The notes beneath the pieces are model-generated. The model worked only from the letters and a program-made list of their open reading frames with translations. It was not told where the DNA came from and did no database searches. Of a DNA stretch of 64,000 nucleotides, positions 40,130-49,519 are shown one piece after another. Source of the stretch: Mycobacterium sp. DL592 (lineage in GTDB: Bacteria > Actinomycetota > Actinomycetes > Mycobacteriales > Mycobacteriaceae); the NCBI RefSeq assembly GCF_011694515.1, contig NZ_CP050192.1, forward strand, positions 4,596,527 through 4,660,526, in the 5' to 3' direction. Made by a program: the position numbers and the translations under genes. Position 1 is the first letter of the stretch. Every line of letters starts with the position of its first letter.

Positions 40130-41046
40130 GTCACCAGCAACCTATGCAGCACAACATGTTTCGTGCAATGTTGATGACGAGTTCGATCGACCCGGAGCGG
40201 TACCGATTCGCCCTGCACTCCGGCGCCGACATCTGCACCGTCGACCTCGAAGATGCGGTTCCGCCTGACCAGCGGGTCCAGGCGCGCCGTCAGGCGGCGG
40301 AGGCGCTGGCGTTCCCTTCGCCACGTGCGATGCGGGGTTTGCGGATCAACAGCGTCCGCAGCGCAGACGGGCTGCGCGACATCCTGTGCATCATCGACGG
40401 CCAAGCGCGGCCAGACACCCTGCTGGTCCCCAAAGTGAACAGTGCCGAAGACCTCCTCATCCTCGACGAGCTACTCGGTGACCAGCTCGCCGGCATCACG
40501 TTCCTGGCGACGATCGAGACCGCCGCGGGCCTGGCGGCCGTCGAAGAGATCGCCGGGGCCACGCCCCGGCTGCGGGCGCTGGTGTTCGGCGCCGCCGACC
40601 TCAGCGCAGAACTGGGCGTCTCGATGGAATGGGAGCCACTGCTGTATGCGCGCTCGCGCATCGTCGCGGCTGCCGCCGCGGGGGGCATCGCAGCCATCGA
40701 TGCGCCGACATTCGACCTGCACGACGACCGGGCGCTGCTGATCGACGTGAGGCGTGGACGGAATGTGGGCTTCACCGGCAAGGCCGCGATCCACCCCCGC
40801 CAAGTGCCGGTGATCAACGCGGGCTTCACCCCTACGTCGACCGAGGTAGACCGTGCCCGCCGCATCGTTCGCCTGGCCGATGACCATTCCGGCAGGATCG
40901 CCGTCCTCGACGGCCAGATGTTGGGCCCACCCATGGTCAATGCAGCGAACCGAATCCTGCAGCTAGCCAATGTCTTTAACGCGCATAACGACCGAGATTC
41001 CTACGAGCCGATCGGAGCCGCACATGGACCACGTTCGCGCGTATAG
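40126..41046 (+). CDS. HpcH/HpaI (CitE-like) aldolase/lyase
   Basis: A 306-residue TIM-barrel enzyme of the citrate lyase beta/malyl-CoA lyase family: V-D-L-E-D-A-V-P-P-D-Q-R at about 43 (metal-site Asp/Glu region), L-V-P-K-V-N at about 102, A-T-I-E-T-A-A-G-L at about 128 with the metal Glu, and F-G-A-A-D-L at about 154. The family breaks or makes C-C bonds between acyl-CoA and glyoxylate, pyruvate or oxaloacetate; M. tuberculosis Rv2498c (citramalyl-CoA lyase) is a relative. The CitE-plus-MaoC pair here mirrors the Rv2498c-Rv2499c pair. It overlaps both neighbours (4 bp and 23 bp). Confidence 0.88.
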   Translation: MSHQQPMQHNMFRAMLMTSSIDPERYRFALHSGADICTVDLEDAVPPDQRVQARRQAAEALAFPSPRAMRGLRINSVRSADGLRDILCIIDGQARPDTLLVPKVNSAEDLLILDELLGDQLAGITFLATIETAAGLAAVEEIAGATPRLRALVFGAADLSAELGVSMEWEPLLYARSRIVAAAAAGGIAAIDAPTFDLHDDRALLIDVRRGRNVGFTGKAAIHPRQVPVINAGFTPTSTEVDRARRIVRLADDHSGRIAVLDGQMLGPPMVNAANRILQLANVFNAHNDRDSYEPIGAAHGPRSRV

Positions 41047-41548
41047 GCAGGTGGGCCCACGCCGGTGGCGGGAATCCCGCGGCGTGACATTCGAGGACGT
41101 CGAGGTCGGGACGATCGTCGAGCACCGGCCTGGCCGGACCATCACCGAAGCCGACAACACCTGGATGTCTCTCCTGTCGCTCAACCTGCATCCGCTACAC
41201 ATCGATGCCGCCTACTGCCAGAACACGGAATGGAAGAAGCCATTGGTGTCCAGCCTGGTGACGTTGTCCATCGTCTCGGGAATGAGTGTGCAGAGCACCA
41301 GCGCCCGCGGGCTGGCCAATCTTGGCTGGGACAGCATTCGTCTGGTCGCCCCGGTGTTCATCGGCGACACGCTCTACGCGGAGACCGAATACCTCGACAA
41401 GCGACTGTCGGAGTCTCGCCCGCACCAGGGGATCGTCACCTGCACCACGCGCGGTGTGAAGGACGACGGCACCGTCTTCATGACCTGTCAGCGTTCGTTC
41501 CTCCTACCCACTCGCGACCATGAACTCGAAGTTCATGCGACGTACTGA
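41024..41548 (+). CDS. MaoC-like hydratase, mesaconyl/itaconyl-CoA type
   Basis: A 174-residue hot-dog fold hydratase. I-T-E-A-D-N followed by L-N-L-H-P-L-H-I-D at about 44-64 is the form found in mesaconyl-CoA or itaconyl-CoA hydratases, in place of the D-x-N-P-x-H of ordinary R-hydratases. W-D-S-I-R-L-V-A-P-V-F-I-G-D-T-L is the usual late strand. The ATG at 41024 has GGAG upstream; an alternative at 40970 would overlap the lyase further. It probably adds or removes water on a methylmalyl- or citramalyl-type CoA made or used by the lyase next to it. Confidence 0.85.
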   Translation: MDHVRAYRQVGPRRWRESRGVTFEDVEVGTIVEHRPGRTITEADNTWMSLLSLNLHPLHIDAAYCQNTEWKKPLVSSLVTLSIVSGMSVQSTSARGLANLGWDSIRLVAPVFIGDTLYAETEYLDKRLSESRPHQGIVTCTTRGVKDDGTVFMTCQRSFLLPTRDHELEVHATY

Positions 41549-41564
41549 CTGCGGAGGAGGACGC

Positions 41565-42827
41565 GTGCCGGACAAACGATACGTCGTTCTGGTCGACAGC
41601 TACGGCACCATCGGAACCGAACTGGCACAGGGCTTCCGGGACGCAGGCTTCACGCCACTGCGCGTCCAGAGCACGCCGCAGGTGCCGGCCGGGCTGCGCG
41701 GACTGGCCGACAACTACCCCTATTCGCACAACATCGTCCACCACGGCGATCTGGCTGCAACAGTCGCAGAGTTGGCACCCTTCCATCCCGTCGCTGTCGT
41801 CGCCGCCACCGAACCCGCGGTTGAGCTCGCCGACGCACTCAGCGAGACCTTCCACCCGACAACCGGTGCGCCGACCAACGGCACGGCGCTCAGCGCCGCT
41901 CGACGCGACAAGTACCTGATGATCGAGCAGATAAAGCGCAGCGGCCTGCTCGGCGCCCGCCAACTCCTGGTGGACAGTGAGGAGCAATTGCGAGCCTGGC
42001 ACGCCGATATCGGTGGCATGGTCGTAGTCAAACCGCTGCGCAGTGCTGCGAATGACGGCGTGACGTGGTGCCGCAGCCCCGAGGAATCCGTCACCGCCTT
42101 CCGGCTGCTCAACGGTCGCACAGGCGCTCTGTCGCAATCGAATGACGGAGTGGTGGCCCAGGAATGCGTCGTCGGCGCTGAATACACTGTCGATACCGTG
42201 AGCCGGGACGGCATTCACCACGTCACGGACATTTGGCAGAGTCACCGCATCTGCACCAGCGGAATTCCTGACCTCCTGGTTGCCTGGCGCTTGCTGGCAG
42301 CGACTGGACAGGTGCAAGGCCAGCTGGTGCCCTATACGTTCGCCGTACTCGATGCGCTCGGGATCCAGCATGGGGCCGCCCATACCGAGGTGAAACTGAC
42401 CACCGACGGCCCCTGCCTGATCGAGGTGGGCGCCCGCATAGCGGGAGCGAATCTGCCGGCGACAGCACGCCTGGCCACCGGCCGATCCCAAGTCGACTGG
42501 ACCGTGGACGCCTACGTCCGGCCCGGCAAGTTCGTCGAAACAAGCGGGAAACCCTATGCGCTACATCAGCATGTCGCGCGGACCGTCATGGTCGCGCCCC
42601 ACAGTGGAAGATTGATCTCCTACCACAGCCTTGAAGTCATCAAAGAACTGGAGAGTTTCCACGATATGCAGGTGCGGGTGAATCCCGGCGACCACTTGCC
42701 GGTCACCACCGATGACCTCACCTACCCCGTCTTCGTCACCCTGGTGCATGAGGTCGACGAGGTGGTGTCCCGCGACTTGTGGACCCTCCGCTACCTGGAT
42801 GGCCCGAGCTTCTACCAAACCGCTTAA
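41565..42827 (+). CDS. ATP-grasp ligase
   Basis: A 420-residue ATP-grasp enzyme. N-terminal Rossmann-like half (V-V-L-V-D-S-Y-G-T-I-G), then D-K-Y-L-M-I-E-Q-I-K-R-S-G lid, M-V-V-V-K-P-L-R-S-A at about 148, G-V-V-A-Q-E-C-V-V-G-A-E-Y at about 199, and the metal/ATP motif H-T-E-V-K-L then L-I-E-V-G-A-R-I-A-G at about 284-306. Such enzymes form amide or ester bonds through an acyl phosphate, for example L-amino acid ligases. GTG start with GGAGGAGG. It likely couples an amino acid to the product of the upstream enzymes. 16 bp after the hydratase gene. Confidence 0.88.
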   Translation: MPDKRYVVLVDSYGTIGTELAQGFRDAGFTPLRVQSTPQVPAGLRGLADNYPYSHNIVHHGDLAATVAELAPFHPVAVVAATEPAVELADALSETFHPTTGAPTNGTALSAARRDKYLMIEQIKRSGLLGARQLLVDSEEQLRAWHADIGGMVVVKPLRSAANDGVTWCRSPEESVTAFRLLNGRTGALSQSNDGVVAQECVVGAEYTVDTVSRDGIHHVTDIWQSHRICTSGIPDLLVAWRLLAATGQVQGQLVPYTFAVLDALGIQHGAAHTEVKLTTDGPCLIEVGARIAGANLPATARLATGRSQVDWTVDAYVRPGKFVETSGKPYALHQHVARTVMVAPHSGRLISYHSLEVIKELESFHDMQVRVNPGDHLPVTTDDLTYPVFVTLVHEVDEVVSRDLWTLRYLDGPSFYQTA

Positions 42828-42840
42828 AGAGAGATCGACC

Positions 42841-43539
42841 ATGCCACTGTGTCTATGCGAGTCCGACACCGACGAGAGGACAGCTGACGGCAGCCTGATC
42901 GAGCTGTACCGTCGCATGCCGAAAGCTCTCGAGGCCAACGACATTCACGCTCTACTAGCACCGTACAGCTCGGTGTTGGAGCTGGGGTCGGGGACGGGGA
43001 GGATCGCCGATCCGCTGGCCGCGCTGGGCCATCGGGTCACCGCGGTCGACGACTCCGATGAGATGCTCGCCGAGATTCGGCTTGCGCATCCGGTGTGCGG
43101 TCGCATCGAGAATCTTCACCTGGCAGAGCGATTCGATGCTGTCGTCTTGGCGACCAACCTCATCCATTACCGCGGTGAGGACCTCCGGCGCGAGGTGCTG
43201 GCGGCGATGACCCGTCACCTCAAGCCAACCGGCAAGGCCATCATTCAATGGAAGCCGCCTTCGTTCTGGGCCGCCCGTCCGTCAGGCTGGGTGGGGACGA
43301 CCGCACTCGACGAGGTCACCGTACGGGTAGCCATCCACAACGGTGCCCGCGAGCCCGGCGGCCTCGTCGACGGCGAATACACGTTGATCGCTGACGGGAT
43401 GGAGTTGAGCCAGTGCTTCCATCTGGAGGTCTTGGCCGTTGAGGATGTACGCGACGCTCTCCGCGGGGCAGGCCTGCGGCTGACCAGTGCCGAGCCGGAA
43501 ACGATGGAATGGCTGGAGGCGGTACCCGCGCGAAGTTGA
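42841..43539 (+). CDS. SAM-dependent class I methyltransferase
   Basis: A 232-residue protein with motif I V-L-E-L-G-S-G-T-G-R-I at about 44, the acidic V-T-A-V-D-D-S motif II at about 67, and V-L-A-T-N-L-I-H-Y at about 100 as motif IV. The C-terminal part forms the substrate half. It probably methylates the cluster product on O or N. It follows the ligase by 13 bp and is the last gene of the operon; no terminator is evident, and 170 bp later comes the convergent exported protein. Confidence 0.85.
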   Translation: MPLCLCESDTDERTADGSLIELYRRMPKALEANDIHALLAPYSSVLELGSGTGRIADPLAALGHRVTAVDDSDEMLAEIRLAHPVCGRIENLHLAERFDAVVLATNLIHYRGEDLRREVLAAMTRHLKPTGKAIIQWKPPSFWAARPSGWVGTTALDEVTVRVAIHNGAREPGGLVDGEYTLIADGMELSQCFHLEVLAVEDVRDALRGAGLRLTSAEPETMEWLEAVPARS

Positions 43540-43590
43540 TGCCCGCCCGCCCGACTCGCCAAATCTGGGCCGTCATGCAGACGTTTCCTG

Positions 43591-43722
43591 GGGCCGGACA
43601 GTCCGCCGCACCTGGGCGTCTATCTGCCGGCCAACCTGCCGTGGGCCATCGTGCCGATTCTGGTGGCCTATCGCTTCTGGCCCTACGGCGTCGATCTCGA
43701 TCGCCAAGCGGCTCAGCGGTAG
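43591..43722 (+). pseudogene. Fragment resembling the C-terminus of a membrane protein (EXPERA-like?)
   Basis: An open frame without a start reads P-D-S-P-P-H-L-G-V-Y-L-P-A-N-L-P-W-A-I-V-P then a Y-R-F-W-P-Y end, like the last helix of emopamil-binding/EXPERA-type proteins. It overlaps the 3' end of the minus-strand gene by 10 bp. It may be a remnant of an older gene replaced by the cluster. The assignment is weak. Confidence 0.25.
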
Positions 43723-44381
43723 TAGACCTCGCCGCCGGTCGGGTATCCCCCGCCGGTCGTGGTGACGTGGACGTGGTCGTAGTGGCCGTATCCGAAGCCT
43801 GACGGACCGCTCGGGGTGTAGTAGACGCCGCGCCAGATCGCGTCCTGGATCCCGAACCGCTGGGCGTTCTTGAACACGAACTCGACGATCGCGTTGCCGA
43901 GCGCAATGCCTTCGGCACTACCGGGATTCGGGATCATCACGTCGACCGCGAGCCCCTCGGGATGCCAGCGCAGCGCATCGGGCCGCACCCCGCCCATGCT
44001 GTGGATCTGCGGGAACTCGGCACTGATGGCGCGCTCGACCAGAATCGTCTTGACCTGCAGGCCTTGTTCGGGCGCCACCCCGACGGGCAGTACGCGAGAG
44101 CGGGTGTCGAACCGCCACCGCGACCCTGCCGGAACCTGGCTGACAGCAAAACTCACGTTGACCGCGTCCCCGGGGATCGCCGACATCGACGGACTGGGCA
44201 CCGCCGCCACGATCTGCAGGCAGCACGGCGCCGACTCGACCACCGCCGGCGCCGTCACGTGTTGCGCGGCCACCGGCCGGACATCCCCGCCGACGGCCAG
44301 CGACAGAGCTAGTGGGACGCCAACGGCGGCGAGGACCATTGCCGGCCCACGCCGCTTCGTGGCGAATTCATGGCGTCCCAC
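43713..44381 (-). CDS. Exported M15-like peptidase family protein (Rv0320-like)
   Basis: A 222-residue exported protein, close to the remembered 220 of Rv0320. Residues 1-43 are a signal peptide (R-H-E-F-A-T-K-R-R-G-P, hydrophobic core, P-V-A-A). The mature domain has L-R-W-H-P-E-G-L-A-V-D, matching the H-x-x-G-x-A-x-D zinc motif of M15/VanY-type D,D-peptidases, and Y-G-H-Y-D-H-V-H-V as the third ligand region. It may act on peptidoglycan. The GTG at 44381 places basic residues before the core; the region further upstream lacks a site. In M. tuberculosis it neighbours dcd; here 18 kb of insertion and cluster separate them. Confidence 0.8.
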   Translation of the reverse strand: MGRHEFATKRRGPAMVLAAVGVPLALSLAVGGDVRPVAAQHVTAPAVVESAPCCLQIVAAVPSPSMSAIPGDAVNVSFAVSQVPAGSRWRFDTRSRVLPVGVAPEQGLQVKTILVERAISAEFPQIHSMGGVRPDALRWHPEGLAVDVMIPNPGSAEGIALGNAIVEFVFKNAQRFGIQDAIWRGVYYTPSGPSGFGYGHYDHVHVTTTGGGYPTGGEVYYR

Positions 44382-44481
44382 GCAAAACACAATAACTTGA
44401 TCACGAACCAATAACAGCAAAGTGTCGGGTTTATCTAGCTACGCCCATGGCCATGCTTTTCGCATTATCGGGGCCCAGCAC

Positions 44482-44880
44482 TTACGCCGGCGGGGCCACC
44501 GCAGGCGCTGTCAACGCCACCGAGGAGCCCGGATTCTCCGACAATGTCGAACTCGCACTCGGGGTGGGTCCGGTCCCCAATCCCTGCTCGGCCAGACCGA
44601 TGCATTCATAGGAGTTCTGCCCCGTGCACGGGATGCCGTCGACCTCGGGCAGACCGCCACCCGCGGCGGTGGTCTCCTCGACGATGTCCGGCGGCAGGCC
44701 GGGCATGCAGATACCCGTCCTGGCGTCGAAAACCTCGAACGTGGAACACTTTTCGCCAGTTGACGGTGAGGCCGGGCTGGACACCACCACGCTGACGGCC
44801 ATGGCGGCCAACGCGGCCGCCGCCGTCATCGGCAGCACCACCGTTTTCGACCGTGCCGACATGGCCATTGAGTCAAGCAC
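44482..44880 (-). CDS. Small secreted protein next to an MmpL gene
   Basis: A 132-residue protein with a signal sequence (residues about 8-38) and a Pro/Ser/Thr-rich mature part holding four Cys (E-K-C, G-I-C, P-C, Y-E-C), probably two disulfides. It starts 21 bp after the MmpL stop and should be co-transcribed. It is not an MmpS protein (no typical transthyretin-like fold visible). A partner or unrelated exported role cannot be told. Confidence 0.7.
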   Translation of the reverse strand: MLDSMAMSARSKTVVLPMTAAAALAAMAVSVVVSSPASPSTGEKCSTFEVFDARTGICMPGLPPDIVEETTAAGGGLPEVDGIPCTGQNSYECIGLAEQGLGTGPTPSASSTLSENPGSSVALTAPAVAPPA

Positions 44881-44901
44881 AGCAGCTTGCAGCGTGCCGG
44901 A

Positions 44902-47754
44902 TTACCGGACGAGCTCACCCATCTGAGCCGGCCGCTGTCGCACCAGCTGCGGCCACCAGAACCAGCGGCCGAGCAGCGCAGCGATCGCCGGGGTCATGAA
45001 CGCCCGCACCACCAATGTGTCGAACAGCAGACCCATACCGATCGTCGTCCCGATCTGGGCGACCACGATCATGGAGCTGACCGACATCGCCATCATCGTG
45101 AACGCGAAGACCAACCCGGCGGAGGTTACGACGGACCCGGTGCCGCCCATGGCCCGGATGATGCCGGTGTTGATGCCCGCCGGAAGCTCTTCTTTCATGC
45201 GCGACACCAGCAGCAGGTTGTAGTCCGCACCGACTGCCAACAGGATGATCACCGCCATGGCCATCACCATGAACTGCAGGTCGATGCCAAGGATGTGCTG
45301 CCAGAGCAGGATCGACATGCCGAAGGACGCACCGAGCGAGAGCGCGACGGTTCCCACGATCACCGCTGCTGCCACGATGGCGCGCGTGATCAACAGCATG
45401 ATGATGAAGATCAGGGTCAGTGCGGCCACCCCGGCGATCATCAAGTCGTAGGCGTTGCCCAGTTCGAGGTCCTTGAACGCCGAGGCGGTGCCCCCGAGGT
45501 ACACCTTGGAACCCTCCAACGGCGTTCCTTTAATGGCCTCGAAGACGGCGGACTTGATGTCGTCGATCCGATTGATGCCGGCTGCGGACAGCGGATCGTC
45601 CTCGTGGGAGATGATGAACCGCACGGCGTGGCCGTTCGGTGAGATGAAGTTCTTCATGCCGCGTTTGAACTCGGCGTTGTCGAAAATCTCCGGCGGCAGA
45701 TAGAACGTGTCGTCGTTATGGGAGTCGTTGAACGCCTTGCCCATTGCCGTGGAGTTCTCGCTCATCGCCGCCTGCTGATCCTGCTGGCCGGCCTGCGTGG
45801 CCTGCATGGTCAGCATCATGATCCGCATTCGCTTCATGCTCTCGACCGTCGGAACCATCATCGCGGCCATCTGCGGCATCAACGCGTCGAGCTTGTGCAT
45901 ATCGGGCAGAAGTGACTGGATGTCGTCGGCCATGGTGTCGATACCGTCGAGGCTGTCGAAGGTCGAGCGAATAGACCAGCACAGCGGGATGTCGAAGCAG
46001 TGCGGTTCCCAGTACAGGTAATTGCGGATCGGCCGGAGAAAATCGTCGAAATCGGCTATGTGGTCCCGCAATTGGAGGATGTCGGCGGCCATCTCGTCAG
46101 TCTTGACGACCATGTTGTGCATGGTGCCACTCATCTGTTCCATCAACCCGATCATCTGGGTCATGTTGTTGATGGTGTCCTGCATGATGTTGCCCTGCAC
46201 GATCATGTCGGCCATGCGGTCTTGCAGGTACGAACGATTCATCGTCTGCATGACGTTGCCCATGCCGAGCTGGGCCGGGATCGTGCTGTACTTCAACGGT
46301 TTTCCGTCGGGCCGGGTGATCGACTGCACCCGCCCGATACCGGGAACCTTGGCCACGGCTTTGGCGATCTTCTCGATCACCAGGAAGTCGGCCGAGTTCC
46401 GCAGGTCCTGATCGGTCTCGACCATCAGGATTTCCGGGTTGAGCCGGGCGATCGGGAAGTGCCGTTCGGCGGCGGCGAATCCCTCGTTGGCCGGCAGGCT
46501 GTCGGGCAGGTACTTACGGTCGTTGTAGCTGGGTTGGTAGCCCGGCAGCATGATCAGACCGACGAGCGCGACCATGATGGTCAGGAACAGCACCCAGCCC
46601 GGCCAGCGGACGACGATGGCCGCCAGCTTGCGCCAGAACCGGATTCGCATGGCCCGCTTGGGTTCGAGCATGCCGAATCGGCTGGTGACGGTGATCATGG
46701 CCGGCCCCAGGGTGAGCGCCACGAGGACGGCGACCACCATGCCGACTGCCATCGGAACACCGAGCGTCTGGAAGTAGGGCAGCCGCGTGAACACCAGGCA
46801 GAACGTCGCGCCGGCGATCGTCAGGCCGGAAGCCAGCACCACGTGGGCAGTGCCCCGGAACATCGTGTAGTAGGCGGTCTCTTTGTCTTCGCCGACCGTT
46901 CGCGCTTCTTGATATCGCCCGATGAGGAAGATCGCGTAGTCGGTGGACGCGGCTATCGCCAACGTCACCAAGAGCTGAGTGGCGAATGGCGACAAGCCGA
47001 TCAGTTGGTGGTAACCGAGGAACGCGACCACTCCTCGCGTCACCGACAGGCCCAGGATCAGCATCACCAAGACCATGAGGGTGGTCAGGATCGAGCGGTA
47101 GAAGAACAACAGCATGAAGATGATGACGCCGACGGTGGCGAATTCGATGACCCGCAGGCTCTTTTCGCCGACGTGCTGTTGGTCGGCCTGCAGCGCCGGC
47201 CCGCCGGTCACGAAGACCTTCACGCCCGGCGGCGGGGTCATGTTCGCGACGATCTTCTGGACCGCCTCGACCGACTTGTTACTCAGCGGCTCGCCCATGT
47301 TGCCGGCCAGGTTCACCTGGACGTAGACGGCCTTGCCGTCGCCGCTCTGGGCGCCAACCCGGGTCAGTGGATCGCCCCAGAAGTCCTGGATGTGCTGGAC
47401 GTGGGTGGTGTCGGCCCGCAGCTTGGCCACCAGCTCGTCGTAGAACTTGTGGGCGTCGTCCCCCAGGGGTTGGTCACCCTCCAGGACGATCATCGCCGAG
47501 CTGTCGGAGTCGGACTCCTCGAACACCTTGCCGACCCGCGTCATCGCGACGATGGACGGGGCTTCCTTCGGCGACATCGAGATCGCCCGCATCTTGGCGA
47601 CATCGTCGAGTTGGGGCACCGTGACGTTGAGGACCGCGATCAGCGCGATCCAGCCCAAGATGATCGGGATGGACAGCCGGCGGATCCACTTGGCGACGCC
47701 GCTTCGACGCGCCTCGTCAGCGCGGATCTCGGTGTCGATCGTCGGAGCACTCAT
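44902..47754 (-). CDS. MmpL-family RND lipid transporter
   Basis: A 950-residue MmpL protein with twelve expected membrane helices in two halves and two large outer loops; the second loop contains a long coiled-coil stretch (about 510-680). The proton-relay Asp-Tyr pairs are present in A-A-S-T-D-Y-A-I-F and A-V-G-A-D-Y-N-L-L. Length and the long loop fit the MmpL4/MmpL5-like branch, which exports lipids, siderophores or drugs with an MmpS partner; no mmpS is adjacent. The cargo is unknown. ATG start at 47754. It is followed by a small secreted protein gene. Confidence 0.93.
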   Translation of the reverse strand: MSAPTIDTEIRADEARRSGVAKWIRRLSIPIILGWIALIAVLNVTVPQLDDVAKMRAISMSPKEAPSIVAMTRVGKVFEESDSDSSAMIVLEGDQPLGDDAHKFYDELVAKLRADTTHVQHIQDFWGDPLTRVGAQSGDGKAVYVQVNLAGNMGEPLSNKSVEAVQKIVANMTPPPGVKVFVTGGPALQADQQHVGEKSLRVIEFATVGVIIFMLLFFYRSILTTLMVLVMLILGLSVTRGVVAFLGYHQLIGLSPFATQLLVTLAIAASTDYAIFLIGRYQEARTVGEDKETAYYTMFRGTAHVVLASGLTIAGATFCLVFTRLPYFQTLGVPMAVGMVVAVLVALTLGPAMITVTSRFGMLEPKRAMRIRFWRKLAAIVVRWPGWVLFLTIMVALVGLIMLPGYQPSYNDRKYLPDSLPANEGFAAAERHFPIARLNPEILMVETDQDLRNSADFLVIEKIAKAVAKVPGIGRVQSITRPDGKPLKYSTIPAQLGMGNVMQTMNRSYLQDRMADMIVQGNIMQDTINNMTQMIGLMEQMSGTMHNMVVKTDEMAADILQLRDHIADFDDFLRPIRNYLYWEPHCFDIPLCWSIRSTFDSLDGIDTMADDIQSLLPDMHKLDALMPQMAAMMVPTVESMKRMRIMMLTMQATQAGQQDQQAAMSENSTAMGKAFNDSHNDDTFYLPPEIFDNAEFKRGMKNFISPNGHAVRFIISHEDDPLSAAGINRIDDIKSAVFEAIKGTPLEGSKVYLGGTASAFKDLELGNAYDLMIAGVAALTLIFIIMLLITRAIVAAAVIVGTVALSLGASFGMSILLWQHILGIDLQFMVMAMAVIILLAVGADYNLLLVSRMKEELPAGINTGIIRAMGGTGSVVTSAGLVFAFTMMAMSVSSMIVVAQIGTTIGMGLLFDTLVVRAFMTPAIAALLGRWFWWPQLVRQRPAQMGELVR

Positions 47755-48049
47755 GGTGAGTTAGTCATACTAAGCTATAACCCGTCCCTTTAGGGGGCCA
47801 GCCTTGGACCGTCACAATCGCGGCCGCACAGAAGGTTGCTGAAATCGAAACTATCCGCACAAAACCAAGGCAACACCCATGCCGTAAAGAATGCCGCAAA
47901 TAACTGTCACCGCACTCCCCGGTATGGACGAGATTGACCGCGCCGCAACGGATTCGACTCACCCCAAGTGGGTATTTGAGTATCTGTGGCGCGCCCCCGC
48001 ATCAGCGTTCTAAAGTTCGGCAAATAGGCGCGCAGAACCGGGGGGTGTC

Positions 48050-48463
48050 ATGGGTATTCATCACAGTCCAGGCTTCATCGCCTTCGCCATCGTCGCCGTC
48101 CCGATCCTCGTCGCGACCGTCGGCGCCGTCTCCGCCCATGTGGCCCAGAAGTTGCGTGACCGGGCCGATGGTGTGGTGACCACCTGGGCCGGCTTACGCA
48201 TCACCCACCAGCAGTTGGTGATGGGCTATCACGACAATGCCCGCCGGATTCCGCTGTCCGGTCTGCGCGTCGACGTCGAGGAAACCGGATCACCGGTGCG
48301 ACGTCATCACAATCACCGGATCCACCTCACCATCGAGCACGAGGGCACCGCCATCGACCGCTGGCAGCCGTACTCGCCGGCCACCCGCCGGGCCGCACAG
48401 CAGTTCGCCGCTCAGCTGAACCTATTGAGCCAGAACGTCGAACGGCGCGAACTCAGCTGCTGA
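48050..48463 (+). CDS. Small membrane protein, 137 residues
   Basis: One N-terminal membrane helix (about 9-31), then a soluble domain with H-Q-Q-L-V-M-G-Y-H-D-N-A-R-R-I-P-L-S-G-L, a basic His-rich stretch and a helical end. It looks like a mycobacterial PH-like small domain. GGGGGTGTC lies before the ATG. It is convergent with the GH16 gene, 7 bp between stops. The function is unknown. Confidence 0.65.
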   Translation: MGIHHSPGFIAFAIVAVPILVATVGAVSAHVAQKLRDRADGVVTTWAGLRITHQQLVMGYHDNARRIPLSGLRVDVEETGSPVRRHHNHRIHLTIEHEGTAIDRWQPYSPATRRAAQQFAAQLNLLSQNVERRELSC

Positions 48464-48470
48464 CCCGGGG

Positions 48471-49307
48471 CTACCAGACCCGCACGTAGTCGACGAGCAA
48501 GTCGGCCGGGTAGTGGCCTGGCCGGGGGTCGCGGCCGCCGGAGCCGCCGACTGCGAGGTTCAGTACCGGGAACACCCGGTAGTCGGGGAAGTTGAACGGC
48601 CAGTCGTCCAAGGAGTAGGCCGGCACCGTGAAGTACGGCTCCTTCCCGTCGACGTAGTCCTGCCAGAAGTACATCCCGGAGTCGTTCCAGGTGACTCGCC
48701 AGGTGTGCCAGTTGGAGTCGATGCCGATCGGGTGTGTGGCGAACGAGGTGCCGTCCAGGCGGGCATGCACGGTGGTTCCAGCCGGCCAGTCGCCGTTGCC
48801 GTACCACTCGGCCAGGTCGATCTCGCCGCCCACGTCCGGGTTGTCGTTCATCAACCACCAGGCGGGCCAGCACCCGGCGGTCAGGCAGTTGAACTTGATG
48901 CGGGCTTCCCAGGTGGTATTGATTCCGCCCCACCACGTACCGAGCACTTTGCCGGAGACGTACTTGCCGTCGGCGCCGCGGGTCGCGCGGATGACCAGGT
49001 TCGAGTTGCCGTCGAGGAACACGTGCTCACGGTCGTCGCGGTACTGGCCCATGTTCTCGGGCCGGTCCCAGAACACCGGGTTCTTGATGATCTCCCGCGC
49101 CTGGGCGATGTTCCACTTCGACGGGTCCGGAGCCGAGCCGGCCGGGCCGTCGAACTCGTCGTGGAAGAGGTACGCGGGAGTGGTGGCGTTGGGTGCTGGC
49201 GCATCCGGTCGAGCGGGGCTGGCACCGGCCGCCGGCATGGGCAGCGCGGCGGCAATCGCACCGAAACCGGCCATGACCATCAGACTGCGGCGATCAATAT
49301 CAGGCAC
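48471..49307 (-). CDS. Secreted GH16 endo-beta-1,3-glucanase (Rv0315-like)
   Basis: A 278-residue secreted enzyme. A Tat-type signal (D-R-R-S-L-M-V-M-A) covers residues 1-30. The GH16 active site is G-G-E-I-D-L-A-E-W at about 160, with nucleophile and acid/base Glu, plus several Trp of the sugar cleft. It should cleave beta-1,3-glucans or related polymers, perhaps of fungi or algae, or its own envelope. M. tuberculosis Rv0315 is a family relative. ATG start near a purine-rich site. Confidence 0.9.
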   Translation of the reverse strand: MPDIDRRSLMVMAGFGAIAAALPMPAAGASPARPDAPAPNATTPAYLFHDEFDGPAGSAPDPSKWNIAQAREIIKNPVFWDRPENMGQYRDDREHVFLDGNSNLVIRATRGADGKYVSGKVLGTWWGGINTTWEARIKFNCLTAGCWPAWWLMNDNPDVGGEIDLAEWYGNGDWPAGTTVHARLDGTSFATHPIGIDSNWHTWRVTWNDSGMYFWQDYVDGKEPYFTVPAYSLDDWPFNFPDYRVFPVLNLAVGGSGGRDPRPGHYPADLLVDYVRVW

Positions 49308-49519
49308 CCTAAAACCTTAAGGGCGATGCGCCCGAGAGGGCGCATCTGGGGTCTCTTCGACGCCGGTGCCAATTACCGACACCAGCTCAGCGATCACGGA
49401 AACGCCGTTGAACAGCCAAGATGGGTCGGCAGGAAATGCTGACGCATCGCGCGGCGGGGACAGTGTGTCGAGCCGATTCGGCTGAGTCGCGGCCTGGTGC
49501 CGCGTAACGTGATCAGCTG

